From positions 17,969,334-18,033,333 of the forward strand of contig NW_024037074.1 of assembly GCF_015706575.1 (NCBI RefSeq): 64,000 nt of DNA, written 5' to 3'. Position 1 is the stretch's first letter. Every line of letters begins with the position of its first letter. The stretch is from Patiria miniata (lineage: Eukaryota; Echinodermata; Asteroidea; Valvatida; Asterinidae). A program made the position numbers and the translations under genes. Below are positions 47,356-59,622 of the stretch, piece after piece. Below the pieces are notes generated by a model that saw nothing but the letters and a program-made list of their open reading frames with translations, did no database searches and had not been told where the DNA came from.

Positions 47356-47739
47356 GTGGGGCGCTGTGGTCCAATGGTTACGATATTCGTCTCGTGTGCC
47401 GTGGTACACGGGTTCGAATCCTGACCGTGGGAACATGGTGCTTGTGCTCTTGAGCAAGGCACTTTACCATTATTGCTTCGTCCTTCGGATGGGACGTAAA
47501 GCCGTAGGTCCCGTGTGTTGTGTAATGCACGTTAAAGAACCCAGTAACACTTGTCGCTAAAGGGGTTCGCCCCGGTGTTTCTGGCAGTGGCAGCAATTAT
47601 GCGCCGCAGCACCTAGCAAAAAGGTGCTACATAATGGGTCTCATAATCTCCATTTACCTGGCTTTGGTTGCATTCTCCCCCAGCACTTTGTATCCTCTGG
47701 CAAAAAGCGCTATATAAATACAGTTATTATTATTATTAT
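47356..47739 (+). mobile_element. tRNA-derived SINE, nearly complete copy
   Basis: The tRNA-like head has an A-box-like TGGTCCAATGGTTACG and a B box, GGTTCGAATCC, near 47411. The body contains GGACGTAAAGCCGTAGG and CGTTAAAGAACCC. The tail GCGCTATATAAATACAG is followed by (ATT)n. Pol III would transcribe such an element; a partner LINE would supply reverse transcription through the shared tail. A second copy lies at 58640-58904. Confidence 0.85.
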
Positions 47740-49046
47740 CTCGACGGCGCGTGCATCTTCCGTGGCGAACATATAGGCTACCTTTCCACTATAGAAGATC
47801 TCAAAGGTGTTCAAAGAGTCCACACGGGAGGAGTTTGTCGACAATTGCCGAATTCATTACCTTTGACAGTTCAATCAAAGCTGGCCGGGCGAACGCAAGA
47901 GAAAGACCAATATTGGGACTGGTGAAATTGCTCATCAAGATGGACGGTATAGGCCTATATCAAGAACTGCGCGTAAAGGTATCTTTGGTATAGAGAGAGA
48001 AGCTTAAATGTTCTCTGTGGATTTTTCTCTTTAGTCCCCACGGGGTGAAGATATCTAACGAATCAGCCGTGGGCATGTCAGTGACTTCTCTTTTTTAATA
48101 AAAGCCTTCTGTCATGCTACTTGGGTGATGAGGAAATCGTATCTCAAATGCAGGCACCGAAAATGATTCAGCAACAGACCTGTGAAGTGGAAGAGCATAC
48201 GCAACATTACTGTCACGACATGCGTTGAAACAGTACAACATATTTTGATGAATTACACGACGGGTGATATCTTCATACTTCAGTGATTGTGTTTGCACCC
48301 AATCCACTGAGAATTGTCAACACGATTGAAGTTTGTTGGCGTTTAAATTTGTTACCCGACTGAAGCGTGCGTACTTGTCTGGAATTATTCTTTCTTTTTT
48401 TCTCCCTGCCGCGGAGCAATAGACAAATCTTGCGCCTGAGTCTTCAAACTAATCGGATAATCTTGATTTATTCATGAAGGCGCTTCGATCGCCGTATTTT
48501 TAGATTGTTTTGTCTAACATTCAAGCTCAATCATTGCTCACATTTTCTGGAGACTTTTGAATGTCTACCATGTATAACATTGTCGTTATTGCTGTTTTCT
48601 TCAAATTCCATTTTGTTTTTAGGGAGTTCGATGGTGAAGCTAATATTTGATGGAGTCCGCTGATAGTAGCGTCACACGTTATCCCATAACCAGGCGGCGC
48701 CATTTTTAACTTAATGCTTTGGTTATTTGAAAACATAAGTCCCTTTTGGGTTTTTTTTTACGTTGGAGCGTAATTTCGAGGAAATTTACAAAATCTGTTA
48801 ATAACTGTTTTCAGCACGATTCTGAATTGAATGCTGAGTTCCGCTTGAATGCAGTCATGCGAAATTCCTTACGTGGATTTTCCCTAGAGCGCAATTACTT
48901 CATTTAATCACGTCATTTTGCAGTGAGGAAACCTCACCGGTTTGTGATATAATTACATGTTTTAGCCCAAAGAAACGTTACAAGACGTATGCTTTAGAAA
49001 ATTGATCTGGTAAGGGGTAAATGTAGTTTTTAACCAAGAAGGTCAG
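47740..49046. other. Non-genic stretch, nothing recognised
   Basis: The plus frames at 47751-47993 are GC-richer but have no recognised domain. No repeat ends. Confidence 0.4.
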
Positions 49047-49530
49047 GCATTACCAGGGGCGGCGGAACCGGGGGGCTGGGGCACTCCCCCCTCCCCAGAT
49101 TTACCCAAGTGCCCCTTTTGCGGACATAAATGTGTCCTCTCGAGCATTAATGTGCCCCCTCGAGATAAAAACAAAACTGGCCCTAAAATTTCGGACACTT
49201 TGTTTTCAGTAACCACTTCCCATAAAGGCACAGAGATTTCTGATATGAACGAGGAATATGAAAACCAAGCCCCAAAACCCTTACAATGCGCCCTGAAAAT
49301 GGGCACATAATGCGTAATTTGCATAATGGCCTGTTTTGAAGAGCGCTCCCTATTTTGGAAGTAGGTACCCCCCCCCCCCCCCCCCCCCTGCCACTCCCCC
49401 ACCATTTGATTTTACGGAGGCCAAGTGTCCGGTGAAAAAAAGTGTCAACATTTCATCGACGGAAGGCAAGTGTCCCTTTTTGGTGATGCCCCCCCCCCCA
49501 AGTTTGAAAACCTTCCGCCGCCGCATTACC
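49047..49530. mobile_element. hAT-like MITE with 8-bp TSD GCATTACC
   Basis: The direct repeat GCATTACC lies at 49047-49054 and 49523-49530. The element between has ends AGGGGCGGCGGAA and the complement of TTCCGCCGCC. It contains very long poly-C tracts (about 49370-49388 and 49489-49499), and words such as AAGTGTCC and AAGTGCCCC recur internally. No transposase frame. Confidence 0.82.
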
Positions 49531-51439
49531 AAAGGGCATTACTAAAAGGTATATGATCAACAATAAATCAATAGTTGGTGAAATCCTGAAAAAGCTTAAT
49601 TGTCATATACCTCCAAAATGCATCCTCGTGGGAGTATAATTGGAGGCGTCCAATGGAAGCAACAAAATGCATTGCTAGATTTAACGTGAAAGGGTATCGA
49701 CGGAAGGTTTTTCACATAATAAAAAATGAAGGGTCGTGAATTATCGATGAATGTTGCAACAAGCACCTGCTTGGTCAGAACGTCGTCAACGTGGTTTGGT
49801 CAACGACTCGTTCGTGACATCATGTCTGTAATGCGAACAAGATCTTGATGAAAATACTTGTCTAAACATCATATAACTATGCGCATGAATGGACCGTGAT
49901 TGCGCAGCAAGGTTCCTCAATGAAAATGAATTAGAGAAATATCCAATGTATACAAATGACAAAGTACTTCCCGTTAGTGAAACAATGACGGGACAAAGGG
50001 CAATGCATTTTTTTTAAAATAACTAGTTTCAGGGTACATTTGATTGAAAAAAAATTACTTCATTAAAAAAATATAAATCTTGAAGAAATCTTGTAGTTAC
50101 TGGAGACCAAAATTTATAGCGGTGCTGTTTAATCAGCAACATGCAGACAAAAGAAAAACGAAATGAACTTCGACATAATCGAATATAATTAGGAGTGATG
50201 TTTCATTCCACCCTGGACGAAAATCACAAAATTGATTGCTTAGATAATGGAGCGAGCGGTTCTATCAAACTACAGGATATCATCTTGCCGTCTTACGGCG
50301 CCGGAGTCGATTGGCCCTAGTATACGCGTTCGCGGCATCGTGCGAATGTTTCTCAGATATGAATTAACCATTCGCATCTAATGCGGAGTTGGGATGCTCC
50401 CCCGGAAAGTCATTCACAAAGACCTTTGCTTTTGTAAAGAAATTTTGTTCAACATGTTTCTTTCTGCCCAAGGGAAAAAAATAAGTAAATATTTTCCGGA
50501 CATTTTGCTGGTAGCTGGTCCTTCTACCAAGCAACTAGCTTCTTTTGCCAACGAAAAAAAGTGACAATTATCGTGTTGAACATATTTCATGGTTATATAT
50601 AGAAAAGTCTCTAAATATTAATTTAACAACACTTTCAAGCTTTTAAAAGACGCGATATCCAAGAATGAAAGAATTTGTATTTAATTTGACCGTCCATTTA
50701 AAATGGACGCCTTAAAAATGGATGCCTGTCGAGTTGTGGCTGGTAGTTGCCCAAGCTGTACCCCCCCCCCCCCGCCACTGTCCAGATTGTCTGAGGTTAA
50801 CCAGTAAAGAAACCCTTGATCAACTTCGGGATACTTGAAAAAATAATTAACATCGTTTGCTATCTATTTTAACAAGTAGTGTGACGTTAAAGCCATTATG
50901 GTGTTAATTATATAGTAACGCAGTTTTGTTCCTTTCTTCTTTTAAATTAAAAATCTTGCAAGTGAAAGATACAGTTATAGTATCCTTAAGCTAATCCGTA
51001 AGATGTTTTTCTCCCTTGCCGTGAGCTACTAGGACACATTATGCCGCTCGAAATGATCAACAATGCGATCAATCACAATGTGAATCGCTAGGCTGTGATG
51101 GAGTGCACCAGAGATGTGTCACGCGGTGAGGTGTTTTCGTTTGTTCTTAATATATAGCACGATTCTTTCACGCATCACGACGCCATTCATGCGCACAGCA
51201 CGACTCGCCGGACCTTTTCGCTCCCGGTCGTCAAATCTACCCACGAGTCCGTATCTCGACCGATCGGCAGTCGAGATGTTCTCATGTGTATTGATAAGCA
51301 CGGCCGGGTAAAGATGACGGGGAGGCCCTGGGCCCAAGGAATGTTGGAAGCCCCACGCAAAACATGAAGACCCTTTCCCCGACTTTCTCTTTACGTTGCC
51401 TTACTTCTATCTCAGAGGTCCCCTTATGCCGCATTGTCA
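49531..51439. other. Non-genic stretch, nothing recognised
   Basis: It includes a 14-bp poly-C run at 50761-50774. Frames at 51114-51337 on both strands lack any recognised domain. No repeat ends were defined. Confidence 0.45.
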
Positions 51440-52330
51440 CTATACACAGCGTGTTGATTAGTGTTGCGGGTGGACGTCCTCTCCTGCGCGTATGCGGCGA
51501 CCATGTCTTGGTTCCCAGATCACCAGCTGGCTAACTTTTAGCTCCTTGTGTCTAACGCAGTGGCCGGCGAGACTCATTCGTCTGTTGGCAATGTTGTCAG
51601 TAATTTCTGAGAGCCCGCTGTAGAGCACAATGTTGGTAATGTGCTCTTTCCAGCTCACGTTCAGTGCCGCCCTAAGCATTCTCGTGTAGCATCCATCAAG
51701 AGACTTTTCTAGGGATGATGTAAGACTCCAGCTCTCGCCGCCATACAGCAGTACCTTCTCAACTGTAGATACAAAGAAGCGAATTTTGATGATTGGGGAG
51801 AGATTAGATATGCCCAGATCCATCTCATGTTATTCAGTGTCTTCCATACTTGAGCTTTCCTTATTTTGATATCCTGTTCTGCGTTGTTTACCCATGCACC
51901 TAGGTAGCGGAAGTCAGTGACTTCTTCGAAGGGTTCCCCATTGCAGGACTTGAACTCTAGCCTTACTACCTATAAGCTCAACTCTAGAAAGGAGATATTG
52001 CGCCTGCTCTCTATCATCGGAAAGCAGGCAGATGTCGTCAGCAAAATCTAGATCGATGAGGTGACTGCTGGAACTCTTGCAGTGCATCTGGGTGTGATGG
52101 TAAACCCATTAAGCTCTGCCTCTCAACCGCTTGTTGCCTTCCGAAGAGCATAGGCAAGCACGATTACAAACAGGAATGGCGACAGAGTGGGTCCCCCCCC
52201 CCTCTTGCATGACCCTAAATGAGATGTTGAATACAATAGTTTCACCATCAGGCGTGATCACATTAGCTGTGGTATTTAATAGTATACATGGAGTCATTGC
52301 AATGCCCTTATACAAGTCTGGGAGGTATAT
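51440..52330 (-). pseudogene. Broken LINE (non-LTR retrotransposon) reverse transcriptase, 3' part
   Basis: Reading the minus strand, the RT-like blocks PTLSPFLFVIVLAYALRK, LDFADDICLLSDD (the FADD catalytic box) and the C-terminal ESWSLTSSLEKSLDGCYTRM, RMSLAGHCVRH and WEPRHGRR appear in order in different frames. Frameshifts and stops separate them (at least two shifts), and a poly-G run sits in the motif before PTLSPF. The endonuclease and 5' portion are absent. The style resembles RTE-like or related FADD-type LINEs; the clade is uncertain. Confidence 0.85.
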
Positions 52331-52531
52331 ATCTTACTCCATATTACTCAATGTGCAAGGAACAGGTATATAGCTAAACTGACATCTGACTATTTCTTAT
52401 TGTAAAAACGTTTTATATGACACGATTCCTCATCGTTTGAAAACGATACGGAGGTATTTTACTTTTATTTCTATTTATTCATTTCTTATTCTACACTGAA
52501 CGGGTGCCGAATTTAATTAGTCATTTTTAGT

Positions 52532-52672
52532 TGGACTCGTGTCGGACTCGGGCCGAGTCCTCGAGTCATTACGCCCGAGTCCGAGTCCAAATCTGAGTCT
52601 CCACAATTCGAGTCCGAGTCTGAGTCCGTCAAAAAGTGGACTGCAATCTGGACTCGAGTCCGGACTACACTG
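52532..52672 (-). mobile_element. hAT-like terminus with GAGTCC subterminal repeats
   Basis: Repeated GAGTCCGAGTC/GGACTCG motifs end at 52672 in a sequence complementing to CAGTGTAGTCCGGACTCG, an hAT-style end. A last stray GTCCGAGTCC lies near 52956. The opposite terminus and TSD were not identified. Confidence 0.55.
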
Positions 52673-54366
52673 AATTCTGTAAGAGATTCAATTTACATTC
52701 CTTAAATACTAAAAGTAGCATCATTGCTTAGCTTTGGTGTTGAGACAGTCCGCGAGGCCAAGGTTAGCATATGTGTAAAGGGTTCAAGGCAGGTACTGGT
52801 CACTCGGAGGCTAGAGCTTAGGGTGTCACAGTGTTTCCTCCCTTTCATGGTGCTGGGCCCTTGGGTTATATGGATGGACTGGGAAGGAGGTGTGGCCGGC
52901 CGGGAAACCTGAGATCCCAGAAGAGTCCGATATTAGAAGCAATTGGTTCATTAAGTCCGAGTCCTGAATGCTTGGTCAACTCCCGTAACTTCTCGTTTTT
53001 CTTGATCCCTATTTTTCTTCGGCAACAGTTAGAAGGTACAATAAAACGAAAAATGTCTTCTTCATAAATCAATTTCAATAATTTAATAATGTGACCAATG
53101 AATTAAAATAGATTTAAATTCAGCGTATTAATTGACATTTAACTATATAGCCACAAATAATTAATGGTGCAATTTAAAAATCTGATTTAAGCAAAACCGT
53201 TTATCCAAAGGGGTAATTTGTACTGCGGAGAGTATCAACAATTGACAGATATGATGTATGTGGCAGATATTTATTTTAATTGTGAATGAGTCAAAATAAC
53301 CTGATGACTTCATTTACGTACATGTAATTACATTCCTTTTAATAAATGATTAATCTAATGAAAGCAACGTCCCCACGCGACACAGATATGTCTGTCAATG
53401 TTCTCCGAATCCAACTCCGCATGTTTATGAATTTCTGGCTGGTCGAAAAGGGGGTTATACTTTTATAATTGTGTTAACGCATAGACTTCAAATTATCCCA
53501 AACATTCGACAGTCTGGCGTGTGTATTTAAGCGCGGACTTTCTTCTTATTATTGCTTTCTTATTTTCACAGCTTAAAAACTCATCCCATTCATTCGACTG
53601 ACACGAGGGACAGGTCGACTTAGAGTGATATTCATTCAATCAAATAGATCGAGTTTTCAATCAAGTGAATAGAACTCGTTCGAAATTATTAAATTGCAAA
53701 ATCGTGTGAAGCATGATTACATTCAAATCACAATATTTTGCAAAGTACAGCTTGAACTAAAAAGCACCGCGACCTCTGCGCAATAAAAATGCCAGCAACA
53801 AAAATGCCACAATCTGATGGAACGCAAACAAGCCCCATTTGCAACCCCCCCCCCCCCCAAAAAAAAAAAGATTCTTAAGATTTACGTTTTTGCCGAACGC
53901 TTATTTGCCCCCACGCCTCAGGGAAAGTTTACAAGTTCAAACATTGGAAGTCTCCTATTTGCGTTTTCAATTTGATTCACCCGTGGCATCGTTCAGGAGA
54001 TTGGGCTAGCCCCGGCCTTAACAACACGAACGCCTATAACTGTAACGAAGACGGTAAATATCCCCTCCATTTTAAGAACCTGCATCTAATATCAACGGCA
54101 AACAAAAGTAATACGCACAAGTGGCTAAGTGTCAGGCTTAATTCAGGGATGGAGTGGTAAGCAACCAGGGATGGACAGTTTCATATTAGGGTCTGAAGAA
54201 ATGGTGTTTGTACCTTTTTATATGACCTCTGCCGTTAATCCAAACTTAACACGAGGGAGCACGTACACGATCCACTATCCGCTGTCTTACACTGTTAGTC
54301 GACGTCATCGGCAGACCCGCACTTGTCCATCCAAATGTTCGCGATGCAATTCTACGCCTGTATATG
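52673..54366. other. Non-genic stretch, nothing recognised
   Basis: AT-rich, with a poly-C/poly-A run near 53846. No gene. Confidence 0.45.
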
Positions 54367-54747
54367 TTAGGCCCAAAAAAAAAAGTCTCCGGTTTCTGGT
54401 ATGCGCGCGCGTCGCCATAGCCATGCGCGTCGGCAAAATGAAAAAGGTTTTTTTTCTCAATGAAAGATGATGTCTCAAAACCGCCAAACTCACTGGTTTG
54501 ACTGGAATCCTGCTGCTGCACAATTTTAACGTGTTTTAATATGGGGTTATGATCGAGAATAAGCTTTATGTGGCCTCTCTGGACTCCCATATATTTGCAC
54601 TAAGTTTAGTCGGGCACATGATTTGCAGTCATCAGCCGACATTTGAAGCAAAAAAAAAAAAACAAGAAAAAAAAAAAAGCCGCGTCGCCGCACCACTTTT
54701 TGGGAAAGCTCCATACCAGAAACCGGAAACTTTTTTTTTGGCCTTAA
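54367..54747. mobile_element. Uninterrupted copy of the GTCTCCGGTTTCTGG element
   Basis: It begins TTAGGCCCAAAAAAAAAAG and ends CTTTTTTTTTGGCCTTAA, with CTCCGGTTTCTGGTATG at one end and CATACCAGAAACCGG at the other. It is homologous over its whole length, in reverse, to the outer element at 31343-32987, and shows the empty site of the 1.26-kb insertion there. TTAA-like flanks. No transposase. Confidence 0.82.
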
Positions 54748-55269
54748 GGTGGGTCCGGTGTCGAGATCGACAAAAGTAGAGCCATAATTCATGGAATTTT
54801 TTTTGGTAGATTATGTGCTGTTTTACATTTCGCCTTTTTTGTTCCGCACCGCAGTATGTTGTGGTAGTTCCCCTTTCCCCGATTTAAAGAATGTAGCCTA
54901 TCATGATTTTCTATCTTTTTAATTTGGCATTATTGTGAGGGTTCAAATATAGTTTGATATGTTGTGTTTTTTACTTCAAATATTTCAGACTTGTCAGGGT
55001 TGTCATCTGGCAATCGAATTCCCACAAGTGAAAAAGATCAGCATGCTAGAATATTAATGAAAATATAAAGTCACTTCGTCTGAACGGAATTCTTAAAATA
55101 AAATAAACGTGAGAGCAAAAATATAAACGTGCGTGACACAACCATTCTGTCGAAACTAATATATATATATACAAGCTGATTTACCCGATCATAGATCGGG
55201 TAGGGCGTAGTGTTGGGGATGAAAATGTGGGGAGTTAAATGTAAATGGGGGATATAGTTGGGGAGACAT
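54748..55269. other. Non-genic stretch, nothing recognised
   Basis: AT-rich, with an (AT)n tract near 55160. GATCATAGATC near 55188 is a small palindrome. Confidence 0.45.
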
Positions 55270-55540
55270 GCAGTTATAGAAACGCAATTTCTGTGGTGTG
55301 ATCTGAGGCAATTTCTGACGACTAAAGCCAATTTGAGCAAAAGATCATCTTTGAAAAGTTTTGAGTTTGGAGTAATTGAATCAGCTACATGTATTCTGAG
55401 CAATAGAATCATTATTGTAGGTTACAATATTTGTATTCGGGGAAGAAAAAGTGTGGGGGGGGGGGGCCCAAACAATCAAAATGTGTGTGTGTGTGTGGGG
55501 GGGGGGTGTTCCCCCTGTCCCCCGTCGATTTACGCACATG
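55270..55540. mobile_element. Possible diverged relative of the G/C-tract hAT-like family, with (GT)n
   Basis: GTGGTGTGATCTGAGGCAAT and TTTCTGACGAC at the left resemble the family's internal block at 9115 and 31985. A poly-G run (about 55456), GTGTGTGTGTGTGTG (about 55482) and a second poly-G follow. Termini not defined. Confidence 0.45.
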
Positions 55541-55876
55541 ATAATTATGTACCATGGCAACTGTCTGTTAATGTTGCCGTTGGTCTGTTTAATTGGCTTT
55601 TTGTGAGGCAGTCGCATTAGGAAAACGAATTGAAAAGGTTACTGTAGTACACAGGCGAAGGCTGGTTGTACAGTTTTGACAATAAATCATAATGCATTTG
55701 AAATGAAAATGTTCAGTGTTACCATAAAATTACAAACGGTGTGAATCATGGAGGAAGGTCATAATTAAGTTTCAGTATTGGACTCTTCAACAAACGTAAA
55801 CTTGAACTTCTTACAATTTGCGAGACTGTCTGCGAGGAAAAAGTCGATTCAACTTTTATTCAAGTTGGTGCAACCA

Positions 55877-56853
55877 TCTATATAAGAGCAAGTTTTACTC
55901 GGCCTCCGAGAAATGTTTGCTCCTGAAAGGATCCGAGACCGCGGCTTCACGTCCGTGGAAAAATGTGGGTGTCTAGCTTCCGCCGGGTCGGACACTTTGT
56001 CGTCGATTTTTTTGCGACTATTTGAAGCAATGCATCGATCCTTTGTTGACCCCAAACAGGCCCCCGAAATTATAACACGACACTGAATTATACGTGGCGG
56101 GCAGCGAACTCACAACGCTCAGCCTTGGTGGTGGAAGCATGGAGCTGTAAACACATAATGGAAGCAACAGCACTCTATCACGCGCCGCCACATGCTTACG
56201 CTTCAAATAGCGAGCACCCGTAGACCCAACCTCGTTTGCAGGGTATGGAGCAGGCTGCAGTACGCGTTGCCATCGACAGTTTTTCATAGCCCGGAAATAC
56301 TATGCAGTGTAGACTTTCGATTGGTCAGACCATGGTCAGACGGCGCAAGACATACTAATGTGTAGTCCTTCTGAGTATTCGTTGCAATCGGCGCAGGGGC
56401 GGCAAGCAAAGCACAGGAAAGAAAAGGGACACTTGGTGGCCACGCACCCATGGAGAAAAATATTTTACCAAGGTCACCCCATACTAACGTTTGGTGAACA
56501 CTTTTGCCGAACGGCCGAGTAGAACACGTAAACGAAACCCCTACGTTGACCTCGCTGACCTCGCACAGTCTAGAAACGTAGAAAAAGCCAGCACAGGGGG
56601 CGGACAGGCAGTCAACGTGAAAGCGCACACGACGGCAAATTCCTACGCAAAACGCAGTCACGAAAAATCGACGAAACGGATCGCCGGTCCGTACGGGAAA
56701 ATTAGGACGACCCGAAGCGTCCGACCCGGCGGAAGACACCCTCCGCATTTTTCCACGGACGTGGAGCGATTTTGGCGCCGCGGGAGCCCGCGGTCTCGGA
56801 TCCTTTCAGGAGCAAACATCGTCTCGGGGGCGAGTAAACTTCTCTCTTATATA
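55877..56853. mobile_element. Foldback element of about 1 kb with GC-rich arms
   Basis: The arms of at least 130 bp are reverse complements; shared blocks are GTTTGCTCCTGAAAGGATCC, GAGACCGCGG, ACGTCCGTGGAAAAATG and CTTCCGCCGGGTCGGAC. The ends are TATATAAGAG-rich. The right arm carries extra GC-rich sequence. A 154-codon minus-strand frame (56284-56748) lies partly in the right arm and has no recognised domain. Confidence 0.78.
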
Positions 56854-58639
56854 TATAGATATATAAAATAATAAAGATTCCATGATGTAGATGCTGTAAA
56901 GTTCGCTTTACCTATTTGACATATTTCATTCCTAGCTGAAAGATTATCCAAACTCTATTGAAAGGAAGTATCGCCTGTGATATTGAAAGGAATCAAAGAT
57001 GTCAACACTTTAAGAATGAAGACATGATGATACCATATCGTACACGGGAGCGAGAACACTGACAATAATATTTCCTTATGTAATTGACACCTCCCTTTTG
57101 ATAATTCTGACAAGGCTGTTTTTGCGTTTCCATGCAAAACAAGATGTAGGCCTATTACAGGCGATTGATTTGAACCGACTGCTCTCCACACACAGCTCTC
57201 ATAGAAGACAGGTGAACTAAACACCTGCCAACAAAGCGATACCTATACGGGGGGTGGGCTTTCATACGCCAAGCTGAACACACTCTGTGCGCGCTACCGG
57301 CAGAAATCGTCATGTGGAATCAGTCAAAGTGTCAACACTAATCCAGAAACTACGAAGTGGCGTTAATATGACGCCATGAAGCTAATTAATGAATCATTCA
57401 GTACACACAGACCCACTCTTTAAGACTGCACTTTTAAAGGAACGAAAACAGGGGCTTTGCAGTGATTTCTTCTTTTATACAAAAGGCATGAAAGTTTCAA
57501 AGTGGCTAAAAGTTTATATTGATTTTGTTTTTAGAAAATAAAACCAAATTATCATTTTGGCCGCAGTGTTTAAAAAAATCATTTAAAGTCTGCGCCAGCC
57601 ATTCTCATTTTAATATATGTAGATTAACAATGGATCACTGGACAAAGATACACATTAAAAAAAAAACTAATACAAGAAATAATATATCGGCCTAGCCGCC
57701 TATAATGCCCTAAGTTGGAACAAAGCCAATAATTTTGGTCGTCCCCAACATTTCCTTGATTTTTCCTAATCCAAAATTTCCTAAAAGAAATGTCTGTTAG
57801 ATTAAAAAAAATATTATTTTAGTGTTATTGTGCAGAAAACTTTGTACCAATACTGTTTAAGCAGGTGCTGAATGCCTAACAATTCCCCCTCGAGAAAGTA
57901 AATTGACGGTCTAAAAATTTGACACTGAACATGAAATACAATCCCGCAGCGATCAATACAAATAACAAACAATAAAGACTTTTCCTACACACTGCTGCAC
58001 GGGGTGAAATAAGATCATGGGATGTACTCGCAATAGTCAAATAAAGACCCGAAATTCAATCCTGAAACACAATCCTCAGTATCATGTATTTACTCAGCCG
58101 TCGGTTTTCTCTCCTAGACGAAGGGGGGGGGGCGTCATTTAATATCAAAGAAGTCTACAACAGTCCATACAGTATTCACCTGCGTAAAAGTATCATAGTC
58201 ACATACAACTTGAATGTTTCAATATATTGACCTTCTAACACCGCCCGCAGAGCGCGCTAGCTCAAAGCACTCGAAATTAGAACGCTGAAATTAAAAACAG
58301 CCAAAACCAAGACAGCTGCAGCGTTGTTTTTTGCCATCGACACCCTTTTGTAAATAGCCGTACAGCCGCAACATGGCGTCATAAGTGTGAATGGCTGGCT
58401 AAAGAAACTTTCCAAAGGAATCAGCACCGTTATTTACAACCGTAAAACAGGAACAAGACTCCATACTTCAATTAAAAAAAACGGGCTTGAACAACATCAT
58501 GAAAGAACTGAATGTAACAGTATCATAAAGAACGACAGGAAACAGCTAATTCGATCAATTACATAATAACAAGGCGCTGGTAATTATGTCTATTTTTAAA
58601 GACATGTAAATAAAGTTTATGAAAGGTTTATAAGGGTTG
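56854..58639. other. Non-genic stretch, nothing recognised
   Basis: AT-rich. A poly-G run lies near 58124. No gene or element ends recognised. Confidence 0.45.
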
Positions 58640-58904
58640 ACAAGGTGCTGCGGCGCATATTGCAGCCACCGTGCCAGAAACACCGCGCAAACACCTTCTC
58701 TAAGCGATGTGTTACTGGGTTCTTTAACGTGCATTACACAACACACGGAACCTACGGCTTTACCGTCCGAAGGACGAAGCAACAATGGTAAAGTGCCTTG
58801 CTCAAGAGCACAAGCATGCATGTTCCCCGTCAGGATTCGAACCCGCGTACCACGGCACACGAGTCGAACACCGTAGGCCCTAACCACTGGAAAACAGTAC
58901 CCCA
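58640..58904 (-). mobile_element. tRNA-derived SINE, 3'-truncated copy
   Basis: It is the reverse complement of the 47356-47739 family: a tRNA-like head at 58904-58830 with GGTTCGAATCC, then GACGGTAAAGCCGTAGG and CGTTAAAGAACCCAGTAACA. It stops at the AGCACCT block and lacks the GCGCTATATAAATA and ATT-repeat tail of the other copy. Confidence 0.82.
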
Positions 58905-59622
58905 AATATTTGGCTGTTATTCAAACACCTTTAAGTGGTACCACACAAGTCGACGATGATCGAACCGTCGACAAAGTTTTTCTCAAAAACAAAGTTTTTC
59001 TCAAACAGCTCACCGAGGTTGGTTACATCGCTGGTTATCAATAGCCACGCGTATTCCATTTTACAGCAGGGAGCCAGGACCTTCGCATTTTAAAATTTCT
59101 GGTCGTGTACATACGTCACGAATCAACAACTTTATGGTCCTTGTTCACATTTGTATTCATAGTAAGTAGCGGCACCTAACAGCACAAAAATAGGTAGCAA
59201 GAACATCAGCAGTGTATAGGCCTAGGCCAATGTTACATTAACTCGTTTACAAATTAGATGTTGTGGTCACGCAATGCCAACTTTCAGCAATGTTCTCTTC
59301 TGAAATACATAGAATGTGATTGCTGTAAAAAGTGGTGACATAAACTGTTTAATGTGGGCAAAATAACATGCAAAAAGATGGTTAAAAAATTAGGCTACCT
59401 GGCGGCTGCACGTTGGTATGACGACACAGGTAACATGGTCTATAATAGCTGCGACAACAAGAACAACGACTATGACAGCGACACAAAGTCACGCGCGTCA
59501 GTGGTTACCGCAGTCTGTTGTTCGAGATTGTGTATTGTAGAATTGCTGAAGTTCCTCATTCGGCAAAACGGAACAAAAGTTCAGATGGCTTTGCGATTAG
59601 TAGTAGCCGGTTAATATGTTAC
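58905..59622. other. Non-genic stretch, nothing recognised
   Basis: The direct duplication CAAAGTTTTTCTCAAA occurs at about 58972 and 58989. No gene. Confidence 0.45.

Noticed and set aside
47356-47430. tRNA gene
   Set aside because: The tRNA-like head is followed by a SINE body and an ATT-repeat tail, and a second copy exists at 58640-58904, so it is a SINE.
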